Positions 42,523 to 51,040 of a stretch of DNA of 64,000 nt are shown one piece after another; the first letter of the stretch is position 1, and each line of letters opens with the position of its first letter. Under the pieces are notes generated by a model that saw only the letters and a program-made list of their open reading frames with translations, did no database searches and was not told the DNA's origin. The DNA lies in contig NZ_GG694007.1 of NCBI RefSeq assembly GCF_000160695.1, positions 126,003 to 190,002 of the forward strand, in the 5' to 3' direction. The stretch comes from Centipeda flueggei ATCC 43531. Lineage in GTDB: Bacteria; Bacillota; Negativicutes; Selenomonadales; Selenomonadaceae. Both the position numbers and the translations under genes were made by a program.

Positions 42523-42551
42523 ATTATATTCTACCCACAAAGTCCTGTCAA
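42523..42551 (-). promoter_or_regulatory. Consensus promoter of the candidate small RNA
   Basis: A perfect TTGACA (42551-42546) and TATAAT (42528-42523) with a 17-nt spacer, overlapping the 3' end of panF. Confidence 0.8.
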
Positions 42552-43999
42552 GTGCGCTCGCTGTGCCGCCCCACATAGCTCCCCGCGAGGAAGAGGACAA
42601 GGGAGGCGGTGATGCCGACAGAGATCGGATGCAGGCCGAGCGGTTTGATCCCGAGTGCCATTGCCGCGCAGTAGATGACCGTGCCGCCCGCCATCGCGGC
42701 GAGTGCGCCCGTGCGGTTGGCCCAGCGCGTAAAGAGGCCGAAGACGAGCACCCAGAAGAACGCCGTCTCTAGGCCACCGAACGCGAACATATTGATGAGC
42801 CAGATGAGCGACGGCGGCGACACCGCCAGGAGAAAGACGATCACGCCGAGCACGGCAGTGACCCCCATGGAGAGACGGCGCAGACGCTCCTCGGGAACGT
42901 CCCTGCCGTGCTTCTGTGCGTGGTGGAGGTAGACGTCCTTCACCACGGCGGAGGACGCAACGATGAGTACGCCCGAGATGGTTGAGATGGAGGCGGCGAG
43001 CGGCCCGATGATCGCAAAGCCGAGCAGCTCCGGCGGCATGACGTGCGCCATGAGCTGCGGGATCACGCTGTCGACGCCACCAAGTGCCTTTGCCTCCACG
43101 CCGAGCACGCCGCGCCCGAGCACGCCGACGAGATTGACGGCGATGTTCATAAAGGCGATGACCACCGTCCCGATGATCATGGCGCGGTGCATATCACGGC
43201 TGCTGCGATAGCTGATGCCGCGCACGACGGACTGCGGCAGGGCGATGGTGAGTGCCCCCACGAGCAGCCACTGCGAGACATAGAGCGAGATGGGCATGCG
43301 TCCCTCCGCCGTTGGGGTCAGCATCGCGGGATGCGCCGTGCGCAGCTGTTCCAGAATCGCTGCGAATCCGCCGCCCGCCGCGAGGACGTAGTAGAACAGC
43401 AGGACGATGCCGAGCATCATCACGATCGCACAGCAGGTGTCGGTGAGCGCAACCGCACGGAACCCGCCGATCGAGGTGTAGATGACAACCACGATGCCGA
43501 AGAGCACGAGCCCCAGCTCATAGGAGTAGCCCGTCACTGCGGCGAAGAGCTGCGCCCCGCCCACGAACTGCGCGACCATCGAGGCAGCGAAAAAGAGCAC
43601 GATCACGAACGCCGCGACTGCCGCGAGCGCATCCGACCGATAGCGGTGACGGATGATGTCCACGATGGTGACGGCGTGAATCCGCCGTGCGAGCCGTGCA
43701 ACACGCGTCCCGAAGATCCCGAGCACAAGGAAGATGGTCATGGTCTGGATGACCGCCATGTAGATCCAGCCGAAACCGATCTCATACGCCATGCCGGGAC
43801 CGCCGACGAAGGAACTGACCGAGCTGTAGGTCGCGACCATCGTCATCGCGAGCACGAAGCCGCCGAGCGACTGCCCGCCGACGAAGTAGGTTGAGAGGAA
43901 GCCGCCCGCCGCACTCTGCCGCCGCACATAGAAACCGAGCGCGAGCATCCCCGCCATAAAGCCGAGGAGCGGCAGGAGTACCATGAGATTCCCGCTCAT
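42548..43999 (-). CDS. panF: Sodium:pantothenate symporter (PanF-like)
   Basis: 483 residues with about 13 membrane helices of the sodium:solute symporter family. The signature YFVGGQSLGGFVLAMTMVAT lies near residues 38-57, and SSVSSFVGGPGMAYEIGFGW follows. Pairing with a YhdT-like small protein is characteristic of PanF. It imports pantothenate with sodium. The start overlaps the stop of the YhdT gene by 4 bp, so they form a coupled pair. Confidence 0.85.
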   Translation of the reverse strand: MSGNLMVLLPLLGFMAGMLALGFYVRRQSAAGGFLSTYFVGGQSLGGFVLAMTMVATYSSVSSFVGGPGMAYEIGFGWIYMAVIQTMTIFLVLGIFGTRVARLARRIHAVTIVDIIRHRYRSDALAAVAAFVIVLFFAASMVAQFVGGAQLFAAVTGYSYELGLVLFGIVVVIYTSIGGFRAVALTDTCCAIVMMLGIVLLFYYVLAAGGGFAAILEQLRTAHPAMLTPTAEGRMPISLYVSQWLLVGALTIALPQSVVRGISYRSSRDMHRAMIIGTVVIAFMNIAVNLVGVLGRGVLGVEAKALGGVDSVIPQLMAHVMPPELLGFAIIGPLAASISTISGVLIVASSAVVKDVYLHHAQKHGRDVPEERLRRLSMGVTAVLGVIVFLLAVSPPSLIWLINMFAFGGLETAFFWVLVFGLFTRWANRTGALAAMAGGTVIYCAAMALGIKPLGLHPISVGITASLVLFLAGSYVGRHSERT

Positions 44000-44256
44000 C
44001 GCGCCCCCCCCTCTCCCGCCTCATCGTCGAGGGGAATATCCTCCGCCGTATGTGCGAGACAGACGGCGAGCACCGCGCCCGTGACGAGCACGCCGACCGA
44101 CGACGCAACCGCCCAGAGCGGCAGTCCCAGTACCGTCACGGAGACGGCAGACAGCCCGAATCCGAGCATGATCCAGATGAGCGCAAAGAGCACGCCCACC
44201 GCCGCAGTACGCCTCGCCTCACGGCTGATGGCGTCTGCCCATTTTTCATCCTGCAT
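43996..44256 (-). CDS. yhdT: YhdT-family small membrane protein
   Basis: 86 residues from ATG 44256 (GGAGG 6-7 nt upstream). Two membrane helices (VLFALIWIMLGFGLSAV and AVASSVGVLVTGAVLAVCLA). YhdT (DUF997) genes almost always precede panF, as here. The role is probably to assist the symporter. Confidence 0.85.
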   Translation of the reverse strand: MQDEKWADAISREARRTAAVGVLFALIWIMLGFGLSAVSVTVLGLPLWAVASSVGVLVTGAVLAVCLAHTAEDIPLDDEAGEGGAR

Positions 44257-44275
44257 GATGAACCTCCTTGATACT

Positions 44276-44438
44276 AAGGAAGCACGGATAAATTCAGCGC
44301 GCGTCTCTTGACGCATCTTTCTTGCCCGCTCAATCCCTGCAAATCCTCCACATCGCTTTAGCGATGCGTCCGATTGGGGTCTCTCGTCCGAACAAAAATC
44401 TACGCCAATCTGAGGCTCTATTTTATCAGCGATTCCTT
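44276..44438. repeat. MITE-like repeat, copy 7 (best-preserved ends)
   Basis: 163 bp. The 5' end AAGGAAGCACGGATAAA and the 3' end, whose complement reads AAGGAATCGCTGATAAA, form 17-bp terminal inverted repeats with three mismatches. The core matches the copies at 30041 and 44573; it has an extra middle block (TTTAGCGATGCGTCCG...) shared with 5814 and 8437. No ORF worth calling. Confidence 0.8.
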
Positions 44439-44572
44439 AAAGCCCTTCTGCGCATCGTATGGAGCGGCGCAAACACGCTCCCACGAGATGCCGCAGGCGC
44501 GCCGTCAGGCGGACATATCCTGCCTGCGGCACGAGATTCATCTTAACACATCTCACATCGCATCGCAAATAC

Positions 44573-44680
44573 AGGAAGCACGGATAAATTCAGCGCACGC
44601 CTCTTGACGCATCTTTCTTGCCCGCATTTCGGCGGAAAATCTACGCCCATCTGACAGACTTCATTGTACCAGCAGCTCCT
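44573..44680. repeat. MITE-like repeat, copy 8
   Basis: 108 bp from AGGAAGCACGGATAAATTCAG to GTACCAGCAGCTCCT. It is the short form without the middle block. Together with copy 7 it fills most of the 554-bp gap 44257-44810; the rest holds the promoter of the chemoreceptor gene. Confidence 0.8.
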
Positions 44681-44735
44681 AAAGTACCGCGGCAATAATT
44701 TATTTTATGCAGATTAGAATAAATGTGAATTTTCC

Positions 44736-44764
44736 TTGATTCTTTGAGAAAAACGCGCTACACT
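44736..44764 (+). promoter_or_regulatory. Promoter of the chemoreceptor gene
   Basis: TTGATT (44736-44741) and TACACT (44759-44764) with a 17-nt spacer, 47 bp before the start. Confidence 0.6.
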
Positions 44765-44810
44765 CTTTTTATATGGCAGGATATGCAGGCGATCGGGGAG
44801 GAAGAATACC

Positions 44811-46787
44811 ATGTCCATCAAACAAAAGCTGCTGCTTATGGGCGCCGTCATGGCGATCCTTGTCGGCGTGATCTGCGCGGTTGGCTATCACAGGGCACAA
44901 AGTGCCCTCGTTGAGAGCACCTCCAACGAGATTGACGCTGCGCTGAACGTCGAAGCTGCATCGCTGAACGGCTGGCTGCTGGAAAGAAAGCAGCTCGCTC
45001 AGAGCGCGGCAAATCTGCTCACCGCCATGGCGGGCAGTCCCATGGAACATGACCGCAGTCTCATGAGTCTTGCCACCGGCGACAAGGCGATCCTTGACCT
45101 CAGTCACGGTGCCGAAAACGGTACTTTCATCAGCTGGGTGGATGGAGATATCACCGCCGAGATGGATCCGCGCACGCGCGACTGGTACAAAGATGCAAAG
45201 GCAGCGGATGCCCCCGGCTTCACCTCAGTGTACCAGGATCCGCTGAACAAAAAGCTGATCATCTCGGCTACTGCTCCCTACCGAACACCAGACGGAACCT
45301 TCGCAGGTGCCGTCTGCGCCGACGTCACACTGGACACGCTCTCCGCACGCGTACAGGAACTGAAATACCACGGCGAAGGGAAAGGCGTCATCATCGACCG
45401 CACAGGTATCATTATCACGGATGCCGACGGCAATACCCTGCGCAAAGCGTCGGATGATCCCGTCCTCAAGGATCATCTCGCGGAAATGCAGGAGAAAAAA
45501 CAGGGACACTTCGTCGCCCCCATGGATGATGAGGAGCAGATCATCGCCTATACAACCGTCCCCGAAACGGGATGGATCATCGCCATTGCTGTTCCCGAGC
45601 GCGTGGCATTTGCTCAGCTCGCGGATCTGCGCATCTCCTATGCGGGGCTGACCATTGTCGGCATCCTGCTCGTCATCGGCATCATCATCGCCCTGCTGCG
45701 CTTTGCCGCGACGATCACAACGGCAACGGAGGAACTCACGGGTCATGTGGATGCGCTTGCCCACGGACAGCTGAACCTCCCCGATCTCCCTGTGAACTCG
45801 GACGACGAGCTCGGACGGCTCGCCGCGAACTTCAACACCATGACGAAGAACATCCGTGATCTCATCAAACAGGTCGCATCGACCGCCGAGCAGCTCGCCG
45901 CTTCCTCCGAGGAGCTGACGGCAGGTGCACATCAGATGGCAGAGTCCGCCACGGAAATCGCGGGCACGGTCTCCTCCGTCGCGAACGGCACAGAGAAACA
46001 GCTCACCACACTCTCTGCAGCGCGCAGCAGCATCCACAAGGTATCGGACGATATCGGAGCAATGTCTGCGAAGTCTGCTTCCGTCGCAGATGAGTCCGCT
46101 GCGACCGCCGAAGCCGCCCAGAAGGGTACATCTTTGATGAACGATGCCATGGACAAAATGACCGCCATCGAGCAGAGCGTCCAGCGTTCGGCGGAGGTCG
46201 TGGAGAAACTCGGCGAGAGCTCCCAGCAGATCGGCGAGATCGTCGAGACCATCTCCGCCATTGCCGAGCAGACGAATCTCCTCGCGCTCAACGCTGCCAT
46301 CGAGGCGGCACGCGCGGGCGAGACGGGACGCGGCTTCGCTGTCGTCGCCGAGGAGGTCAGAAAGCTCGCCGAGCAGTCACGCGACGCCGCCGACCAGATC
46401 AAGGAGCGCATCACCTCCGTCCAGAGCGACACGACGCATGCTGTCACTGCCATGCAGACCGGTACAGAAGAGGTTCAGGTCGGTGCGGGCGCGATTCATG
46501 CCGTCGGCGAGCAGTTCGACAGCATCATGCACAAGGTCGATGCGATCAATACGGAGATGGCAGAGATCAATGCGGCGATGCAGGACGTCACAGGCGGTGC
46601 GGAGAATGTGGTCAGCGCCACTGATGCCGCCGACGACATCTCCCAGACCACGGCGACGCACATGCAGACCATCGCCTCCGCCTCAGAGAGCCAGTCCGCA
46701 TCGAGCGAGGAGATTGCCGCTGCCTCACAGGCACTCGCCGTCCTCGCCACCGACCTGCAGAATACGACGCAGAAATTTACCTTCTGA
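44811..46787 (+). CDS. Methyl-accepting chemotaxis protein with dCache sensor
   Basis: 658 residues. Two membrane helices (near 8-25 and 278-297) flank a periplasmic double-Cache domain. It contains MDPRTRDWYKDA and a downstream VYQDP and CADVTLD, fitting the amino-acid-binding dCache motif (R-x-W-Y, then Y and D). A HAMP domain (about 300-355) and a long signalling coiled coil follow, with the hairpin tip EQTNLLALNAAIEAARAGE (near 490-508). It should bind CheA/CheW and report on amino acids. No CheW-binding pentapeptide tail for CheR is seen (ends QKFTF). Confidence 0.9.
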   Translation: MSIKQKLLLMGAVMAILVGVICAVGYHRAQSALVESTSNEIDAALNVEAASLNGWLLERKQLAQSAANLLTAMAGSPMEHDRSLMSLATGDKAILDLSHGAENGTFISWVDGDITAEMDPRTRDWYKDAKAADAPGFTSVYQDPLNKKLIISATAPYRTPDGTFAGAVCADVTLDTLSARVQELKYHGEGKGVIIDRTGIIITDADGNTLRKASDDPVLKDHLAEMQEKKQGHFVAPMDDEEQIIAYTTVPETGWIIAIAVPERVAFAQLADLRISYAGLTIVGILLVIGIIIALLRFAATITTATEELTGHVDALAHGQLNLPDLPVNSDDELGRLAANFNTMTKNIRDLIKQVASTAEQLAASSEELTAGAHQMAESATEIAGTVSSVANGTEKQLTTLSAARSSIHKVSDDIGAMSAKSASVADESAATAEAAQKGTSLMNDAMDKMTAIEQSVQRSAEVVEKLGESSQQIGEIVETISAIAEQTNLLALNAAIEAARAGETGRGFAVVAEEVRKLAEQSRDAADQIKERITSVQSDTTHAVTAMQTGTEEVQVGAGAIHAVGEQFDSIMHKVDAINTEMAEINAAMQDVTGGAENVVSATDAADDISQTTATHMQTIASASESQSASSEEIAAASQALAVLATDLQNTTQKFTF

Positions 46788-46800
46788 AGCCAACGCAAGG

Positions 46801-46832
46801 ACGCCCCTGCAGACATTTGCCGGGGCGTTTTA
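46801..46832 (+). terminator. Terminator of the chemoreceptor gene
   Basis: ACGCCCC/GGGGCGT stem followed by TTTACTTGTTTT. Confidence 0.7.
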
Positions 46833-46908
46833 CTTGTTTTCATCAGGCAATAACGCTATAATGACAAACACCATAAACAAGCAGCATCTCACCTCAGAAA
46901 GGACGCCC

Positions 46909-47661
46909 ATGACAGACATCATCGACCTGCATACCCACACCGTCGCGAGTATGCATGCATACAGCACCATCCGCGAGATGGCAGCGGCGGCAAAGGAAAA
47001 GGGGCTCGCCCTCCTCGGCATCTCTGACCACGCACCCGCCATGCCGGGGACATTCCACGAAATCTACTTCCACAACTTCAAGGTGATCGGTCACGCCTCC
47101 TACGGCGTCGAAATTCTCATGGGTGCTGAGCTGAACATCATGGACGGGACGGGACGCGTTGATCTGCCCGAAAATGTGCTGAAAAAACTCCACTACGCCA
47201 TCGCAAGTCTGCACGATCTCGTGATCGCTCCCGGCAGCGTCGAGGAAAATACAGCGGCACTCTTAGGCGCAATGAAAAATCCCTACGTTACGATCATCGG
47301 ACATCCCGACAACCCCGCCTATCCCATCGATGCTGATGCAGTGGCACGCGCCGCTGCGGAGGAGCATGTTCTCATCGAGATGAACAATTCCTCGCACGAC
47401 CCACATGGCAGCCGCCCCGGGAGCAGCCGCCTCGCGCGCGGTTTGCTCGCCGCCTGCCGCCGCCACGGCGCGCACATTCTCCTCGGCAGTGACGCGCACA
47501 TCGATGCAGATGTGGGGGAGCATGACTATACGCACGGCATCCTCAGGGAGATTGGTTTCCCCGCAGAGATGGTGCTCAACGACAATCCTGCACGGTTGAA
47601 GGCATGGCTGATGAATCGCCATGAACGAAACGGAGTTCATGGTATGAAATATTTTTCTTAA
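46909..47661 (+). CDS. PHP-domain phosphatase (YcdX-like)
   Basis: 250 residues from ATG 46909 (AAAGGA upstream); an upstream in-frame ATG (46861) lacks a ribosome binding site. The metal motifs of the PHP fold are present: DLHTHTVAS (residues ~5-13), ISDHAP (around 39-44), GHPDNP (around 135-140) and GSDAHID (around 193-199). YcdX-type enzymes are tri-zinc phosphatases linked to swarming motility in E. coli. The adjacent chemoreceptor fits a motility context, but this is inference. Confidence 0.85.
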   Translation: MTDIIDLHTHTVASMHAYSTIREMAAAAKEKGLALLGISDHAPAMPGTFHEIYFHNFKVIGHASYGVEILMGAELNIMDGTGRVDLPENVLKKLHYAIASLHDLVIAPGSVEENTAALLGAMKNPYVTIIGHPDNPAYPIDADAVARAAAEEHVLIEMNNSSHDPHGSRPGSSRLARGLLAACRRHGAHILLGSDAHIDADVGEHDYTHGILREIGFPAEMVLNDNPARLKAWLMNRHERNGVHGMKYFS

Positions 47662-47737
47662 TTGTTACCAATTATTTATATTTTATCCTTATTTATTGTT
47701 ATTTATTGTTTTTCTGCCGTAAATACCTGCGGCAGCA

Positions 47738-47776
47738 CAAAAGTGCCGGTCAAGAAACTCTTGACCGGCACTTTTT
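47738..47776. terminator. Bidirectional terminator
   Basis: AAAAGTGCCGGTCAAGA/TCTTGACCGGCACTTTT with a short loop, between the PHP gene and the convergent RelB-like gene. Confidence 0.85.
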
Positions 47777-47790
47777 ACATGACGATGTCC

Positions 47791-48015
47791 TTACTCCTCG
47801 TCGCCGCCCCATGAGGTATCCGTGAAAAGCTCAAGGGGCTCTCCCGGAAGGGCACGCTGTGCGGAGATTTCGAACGGTATTTTCTGCGTTCGCACGCAGG
47901 CGATGGCGAACATATTGATCGCCGTGGACATATTCATCCCGACCGCACCGCAGAACTGCTCAAAGCTCTTTTTGAGCTCAGCATCCATGCGGATACTGAT
48001 GCTGGTCTGTGCCAT
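47791..48015 (-). CDS. RelB/DinJ-type antitoxin, no adjacent toxin
   Basis: 74 residues from ATG 48015 (AAGGGG 9 nt upstream). TSISIRMDAELKKSFEQFCG forms the ribbon-helix-helix DNA-binding part, and GMNMSTAINMFAIACVRTQK the dimer helix, as in RelB/DinJ. The usual RelE/YafQ toxin gene downstream is missing; the terminator follows at once. It is either an orphan antitoxin or a stand-alone repressor. Confidence 0.8.
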   Translation of the reverse strand: MAQTSISIRMDAELKKSFEQFCGAVGMNMSTAINMFAIACVRTQKIPFEISAQRALPGEPLELFTDTSWGGDEE

Positions 48016-48058
48016 ATATGACATCCCCTTTACAAACTCACATGCTTTTTTAAGAATA

Positions 48059-48691
48059 TCATATTTTATGTGCTGTTGCAAGAGGAAGTGCCGCACAGGC
48101 GCGCAGTTTTCGCAGGAGATTTGCCTTGCTCTTGGAGAGCGCCCCCGCGCTCGTGCCGAGGAGCACTGCAATGCGGCGCAGGGTGAGGTCGCGAAAGTAG
48201 TGGAGGTCGAGTACCTCCTTCTCCCGCTCCGTGAGGCGGTGCATCGCGCGCGTGAGGATGTCCTCGGCAAGAAGCCGCTCATCTGCCCGCTCAGTCGGAC
48301 AGACGGTGCCGCATGCCGCCCACGCCTCATGCCCTGCAGCATCTTCCTGCGGCGCACAGGTGCGCGCCCGCCGCCGCAGCTCCCGCCGAAACTCTGCGAT
48401 GAGTGCGTGGTGGACGCGTGCCTTGACGAATCCCGCAAACGGCGGACCGTACGCTGCATCATAGTCGTGCAGTGCCTCGATGAAGGCGAGGATGGCGACA
48501 TTCTCCGCCTCCGCCGCGAGAGCACTGCCGCGCAGATACGACGCATGAGACTCTGCCGTGATCAGCCCGCGGTAACGAGCCGTCATCTCCGCCATTGCCG
48601 CCGCCTCACCGCGTACTGCTCGTGCGATGACAGCATCCTCCTCCGCCTTTGTGAGCAGCGGAACGTCTCGTCTTTTTTCTTTCGATTTCAT
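48059..48691 (-). CDS. Sigma-70-family RNA polymerase sigma factor
   Basis: 210 residues from ATG 48691 (AAGGAGG upstream). Region 2-like helices near residues 35-90 (AENVAILAFIEALHDYDAAY) and region 4 near 155-200 (LTEREKEVLDLHYFRDLTLR, then SAGALSKSKANLLRKLR). It lacks region 1 and is close to the short alternative sigma factors. Its target promoters are unknown. It lies directly upstream of the RelB-like gene in the same direction (gap 43 bp), so the pair could be co-transcribed. The promoter is at 48730-48758. Confidence 0.75.
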   Translation of the reverse strand: MKSKEKRRDVPLLTKAEEDAVIARAVRGEAAAMAEMTARYRGLITAESHASYLRGSALAAEAENVAILAFIEALHDYDAAYGPPFAGFVKARVHHALIAEFRRELRRRARTCAPQEDAAGHEAWAACGTVCPTERADERLLAEDILTRAMHRLTEREKEVLDLHYFRDLTLRRIAVLLGTSAGALSKSKANLLRKLRACAALPLATAHKI

Positions 48692-48729
48692 GTGATATTC
48701 CTCCTTCAAACATACGTTTTGTTAAAAGG

Positions 48730-48758
48730 AGTATATCCGCTTGCTGCCCACAGCGCAA
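48730..48758 (-). promoter_or_regulatory. Promoter of the sigma factor gene
   Basis: On the minus strand, TTGCGC (48758-48753) and TATACT (48735-48730) with a 17-nt spacer. Confidence 0.5.
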
Positions 48759-48778
48759 AAGCACCATCCATGCGATGG

Positions 48779-48806
48779 CAGAAAAAAGCCGCAGATTGCT
48801 CTGCGG
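48779..48806 (-). terminator. Terminator of the EAL-domain gene
   Basis: CCGCAGA/TCTGCGG hairpin; the minus-strand side continues in CTTTTTTC. Confidence 0.7.
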
Positions 48807-48858
48807 TGTCGGATATTTTATTCTATTTTCCCGCCGGTGCGGCTCTCACGAAAATATT

Positions 48859-51033
48859 TTACTCCGCTGCAGTCTCTGTGAGAGCAGAAAGTGCTGCACC
48901 GATGACGTTCTCATCAATTGTCTGGATGCAACAGATGACATATGCATGTTCCTCCAGGCGGAACGGGATGAGATGATGCAGGCGCAGGACGCGCGTTCCA
49001 TCGGGCATTCGCTTATGCAGAAGAATAGTATGATCGGCACTGCTCTCTGCCCCGCCAAGAATGGCAGTAAAGTGCGGCTCGCTGCAGAACTGCTCAAACA
49101 GTTTTCGTTCCTCCGGGAGGATCATCGCGGCGGCATATCTCTGCACCAGTGTCTCATACGGCTCGAAGCTGTTGAGGAAGCTCGGCTCGGAGGCCGAGCA
49201 GTAGAGCTGCGTCAGGCGATGTTTGTGGAGATCATAGAGATCGACGCGGTCATAGAGCTCGACAATCTGGTTCATGGCCTCCTGCATCGATCCGGCCTCA
49301 GGGCTGAAGCGCGAGATGTTCACCGTCGCCATGAGGAAGACGGCACGCATATCATCCTCGTCGCGTGCAATGAGGCGCAAACGCACACTGTTGAACGAGT
49401 CTCGCGTGATGAAGTCCGTATACACCTCACGCCCCGTGTGATCCGCCTCCTCCATCATGCATGCGATCATGCGCTGATGTTGGTGGAGCCGACGCTCATA
49501 GTGCGGTGTATGTACACTTTCTTCGTCGAGCTCAATGCTCTTGAGGAAAAGGCGAAACATGTGGTTTTGATAAAGGTACTTGAACGAGCCGTCACACTCC
49601 TCGAGAATGGCAATGGCAAGTGCATCACCGATCTCAGGCGATCCGCGGCGCTCAAGCGGCGTATTCGAAAGGACATTGATCGCGCCGATCTTCGCATAGT
49701 AGCTGCCGAGGCGAAACGGTTCCGTCTTTGCCTTTGCCGCAGGGCCATAGCAGTAAGCAATGGCGTCTGTGAGCGGAATCGGAGGACTGAACAGATACCC
49801 CTGCACCTTTTCGCAGCCGATCTCCTGGAGAAAGGCGAATTGTTCCTCCGTCTCGACTCCCTCGGCGAGTGTGTGCATCCCAAGCTCCTTTGCCATGTTG
49901 ACGATGGAGCGGATGACGACGGCAGACTTCGGATTGGTATCGAACGAACGCAGGAAATTCATGTCAATTTTCAGCACATCAAAAACATAATCCTTGACGT
50001 TGTTCAGCGAGGAGTACCCGCTGCCGAAGTCGTCCATCCAGACTTCGTAGCCTGCTGTACGAAACCGCGCAATCTCCCCCTGCAGGAATGCTTCATCATG
50101 ATTCAGTGCTCCCTCCGTGACCTCGATGTTGAGCATCTGACGGGGCACGTCATAGCGCAGGCGGACATCCTCGACCGCCTGTACCATGTCCATCAGGCGA
50201 AAGTCCGCCCGGGAAAGATTCACTGAGACGCGCAGAAGATTCCAGTCCGGCATATCGCTGCGCATCTGTACGATATGGCGGCAGACCAGCTCGATGATAT
50301 AGAGATCAAGCTGGGGGGAGAGATGGGCATCCTCCAGCACGGGGACAAACACCCCGGGGGAGATCATTCCATAGACGGGGTCACGCCATCGGGCAAGGGC
50401 CTCAAGCCCGCAGATCTCGCGCGTCATCGTGCGGATCTCGGGCTGATAGAACACCTCGATGTACCCCGCGTCCCGAGCCTCCTGAAACGATCGAATAATA
50501 TGGTTGCGGAAGTTGAGCTCATCCTCCATCGCCGGATCGAATATCGCCCACACAAGATCATAGGTGCTCTTGATGCTGTTGCAGGCAATCTTCGCGCGAT
50601 CGATAATGAGCGCAATATCCATTACGTCCTCGCTGGGACTGTAGATGCCCGCCTTTACCTCCATCGGCAGCTGCGGATCATAGACATGAATGCGGTCATG
50701 GATGAACTGGATCTGTCCGCCAGGATTTTCGATCACCGTGGCGACAACGAAATGATCATCATTAAACCGCGCGATGAGGTCCCCTGTGAATGACTCACGC
50801 AGGAGATCTGCCATGTAGCGCAGGAATCGATTGCCCTGCTGAAAGCTATAGCGTTGATTAAAGCTTTTAAAATTCTCAACATCAAAATAAATAAACGTGA
50901 GCGGCTCCGTCATCGGATCCTGAAGATGAACCGATGCATGGCGCATGAACTGCATCATATTGAGAAGTCCGGTCACCTGACAGCAATCCCGTTCACCGTA
51001 GTGTCCCAGCAATATCTCCCCTACTCTCTTCAT
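48859..51033 (-). CDS. c-di-GMP phosphodiesterase (degenerate GGDEF plus EAL)
   Basis: 724 residues from ATG 51033 (a TTG at 51069 is an alternative overlapping the upstream gene). The GGDEF domain (residues ~25-180) has the signature replaced by ARFNDDHF, so it cannot make c-di-GMP. The EAL domain (about 200-440) keeps the catalytic set: EALARW, SVNLS, IEVTEG, DDFGSGYSS, LKIDM, AEGVET and VQGYLF. It is therefore a probable phosphodiesterase that lowers c-di-GMP. The C-terminal ~260 residues are of unknown fold, perhaps a sensory PAS-like domain. It is cytoplasmic (no membrane helix). It is transcribed with the exported-protein gene upstream (gap 7 bp). Confidence 0.8.
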   Translation of the reverse strand: MKRVGEILLGHYGERDCCQVTGLLNMMQFMRHASVHLQDPMTEPLTFIYFDVENFKSFNQRYSFQQGNRFLRYMADLLRESFTGDLIARFNDDHFVVATVIENPGGQIQFIHDRIHVYDPQLPMEVKAGIYSPSEDVMDIALIIDRAKIACNSIKSTYDLVWAIFDPAMEDELNFRNHIIRSFQEARDAGYIEVFYQPEIRTMTREICGLEALARWRDPVYGMISPGVFVPVLEDAHLSPQLDLYIIELVCRHIVQMRSDMPDWNLLRVSVNLSRADFRLMDMVQAVEDVRLRYDVPRQMLNIEVTEGALNHDEAFLQGEIARFRTAGYEVWMDDFGSGYSSLNNVKDYVFDVLKIDMNFLRSFDTNPKSAVVIRSIVNMAKELGMHTLAEGVETEEQFAFLQEIGCEKVQGYLFSPPIPLTDAIAYCYGPAAKAKTEPFRLGSYYAKIGAINVLSNTPLERRGSPEIGDALAIAILEECDGSFKYLYQNHMFRLFLKSIELDEESVHTPHYERRLHQHQRMIACMMEEADHTGREVYTDFITRDSFNSVRLRLIARDEDDMRAVFLMATVNISRFSPEAGSMQEAMNQIVELYDRVDLYDLHKHRLTQLYCSASEPSFLNSFEPYETLVQRYAAAMILPEERKLFEQFCSEPHFTAILGGAESSADHTILLHKRMPDGTRVLRLHHLIPFRLEEHAYVICCIQTIDENVIGAALSALTETAAE

Positions 51034-51040
51034 GCTCCTC

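Noticed and set aside
44322-44607. Short plus-strand frames within 44322-44607
   Set aside because: They lie in the MITE-like repeats, share residues with each other only because the DNA repeats, and lack ribosome binding sites.
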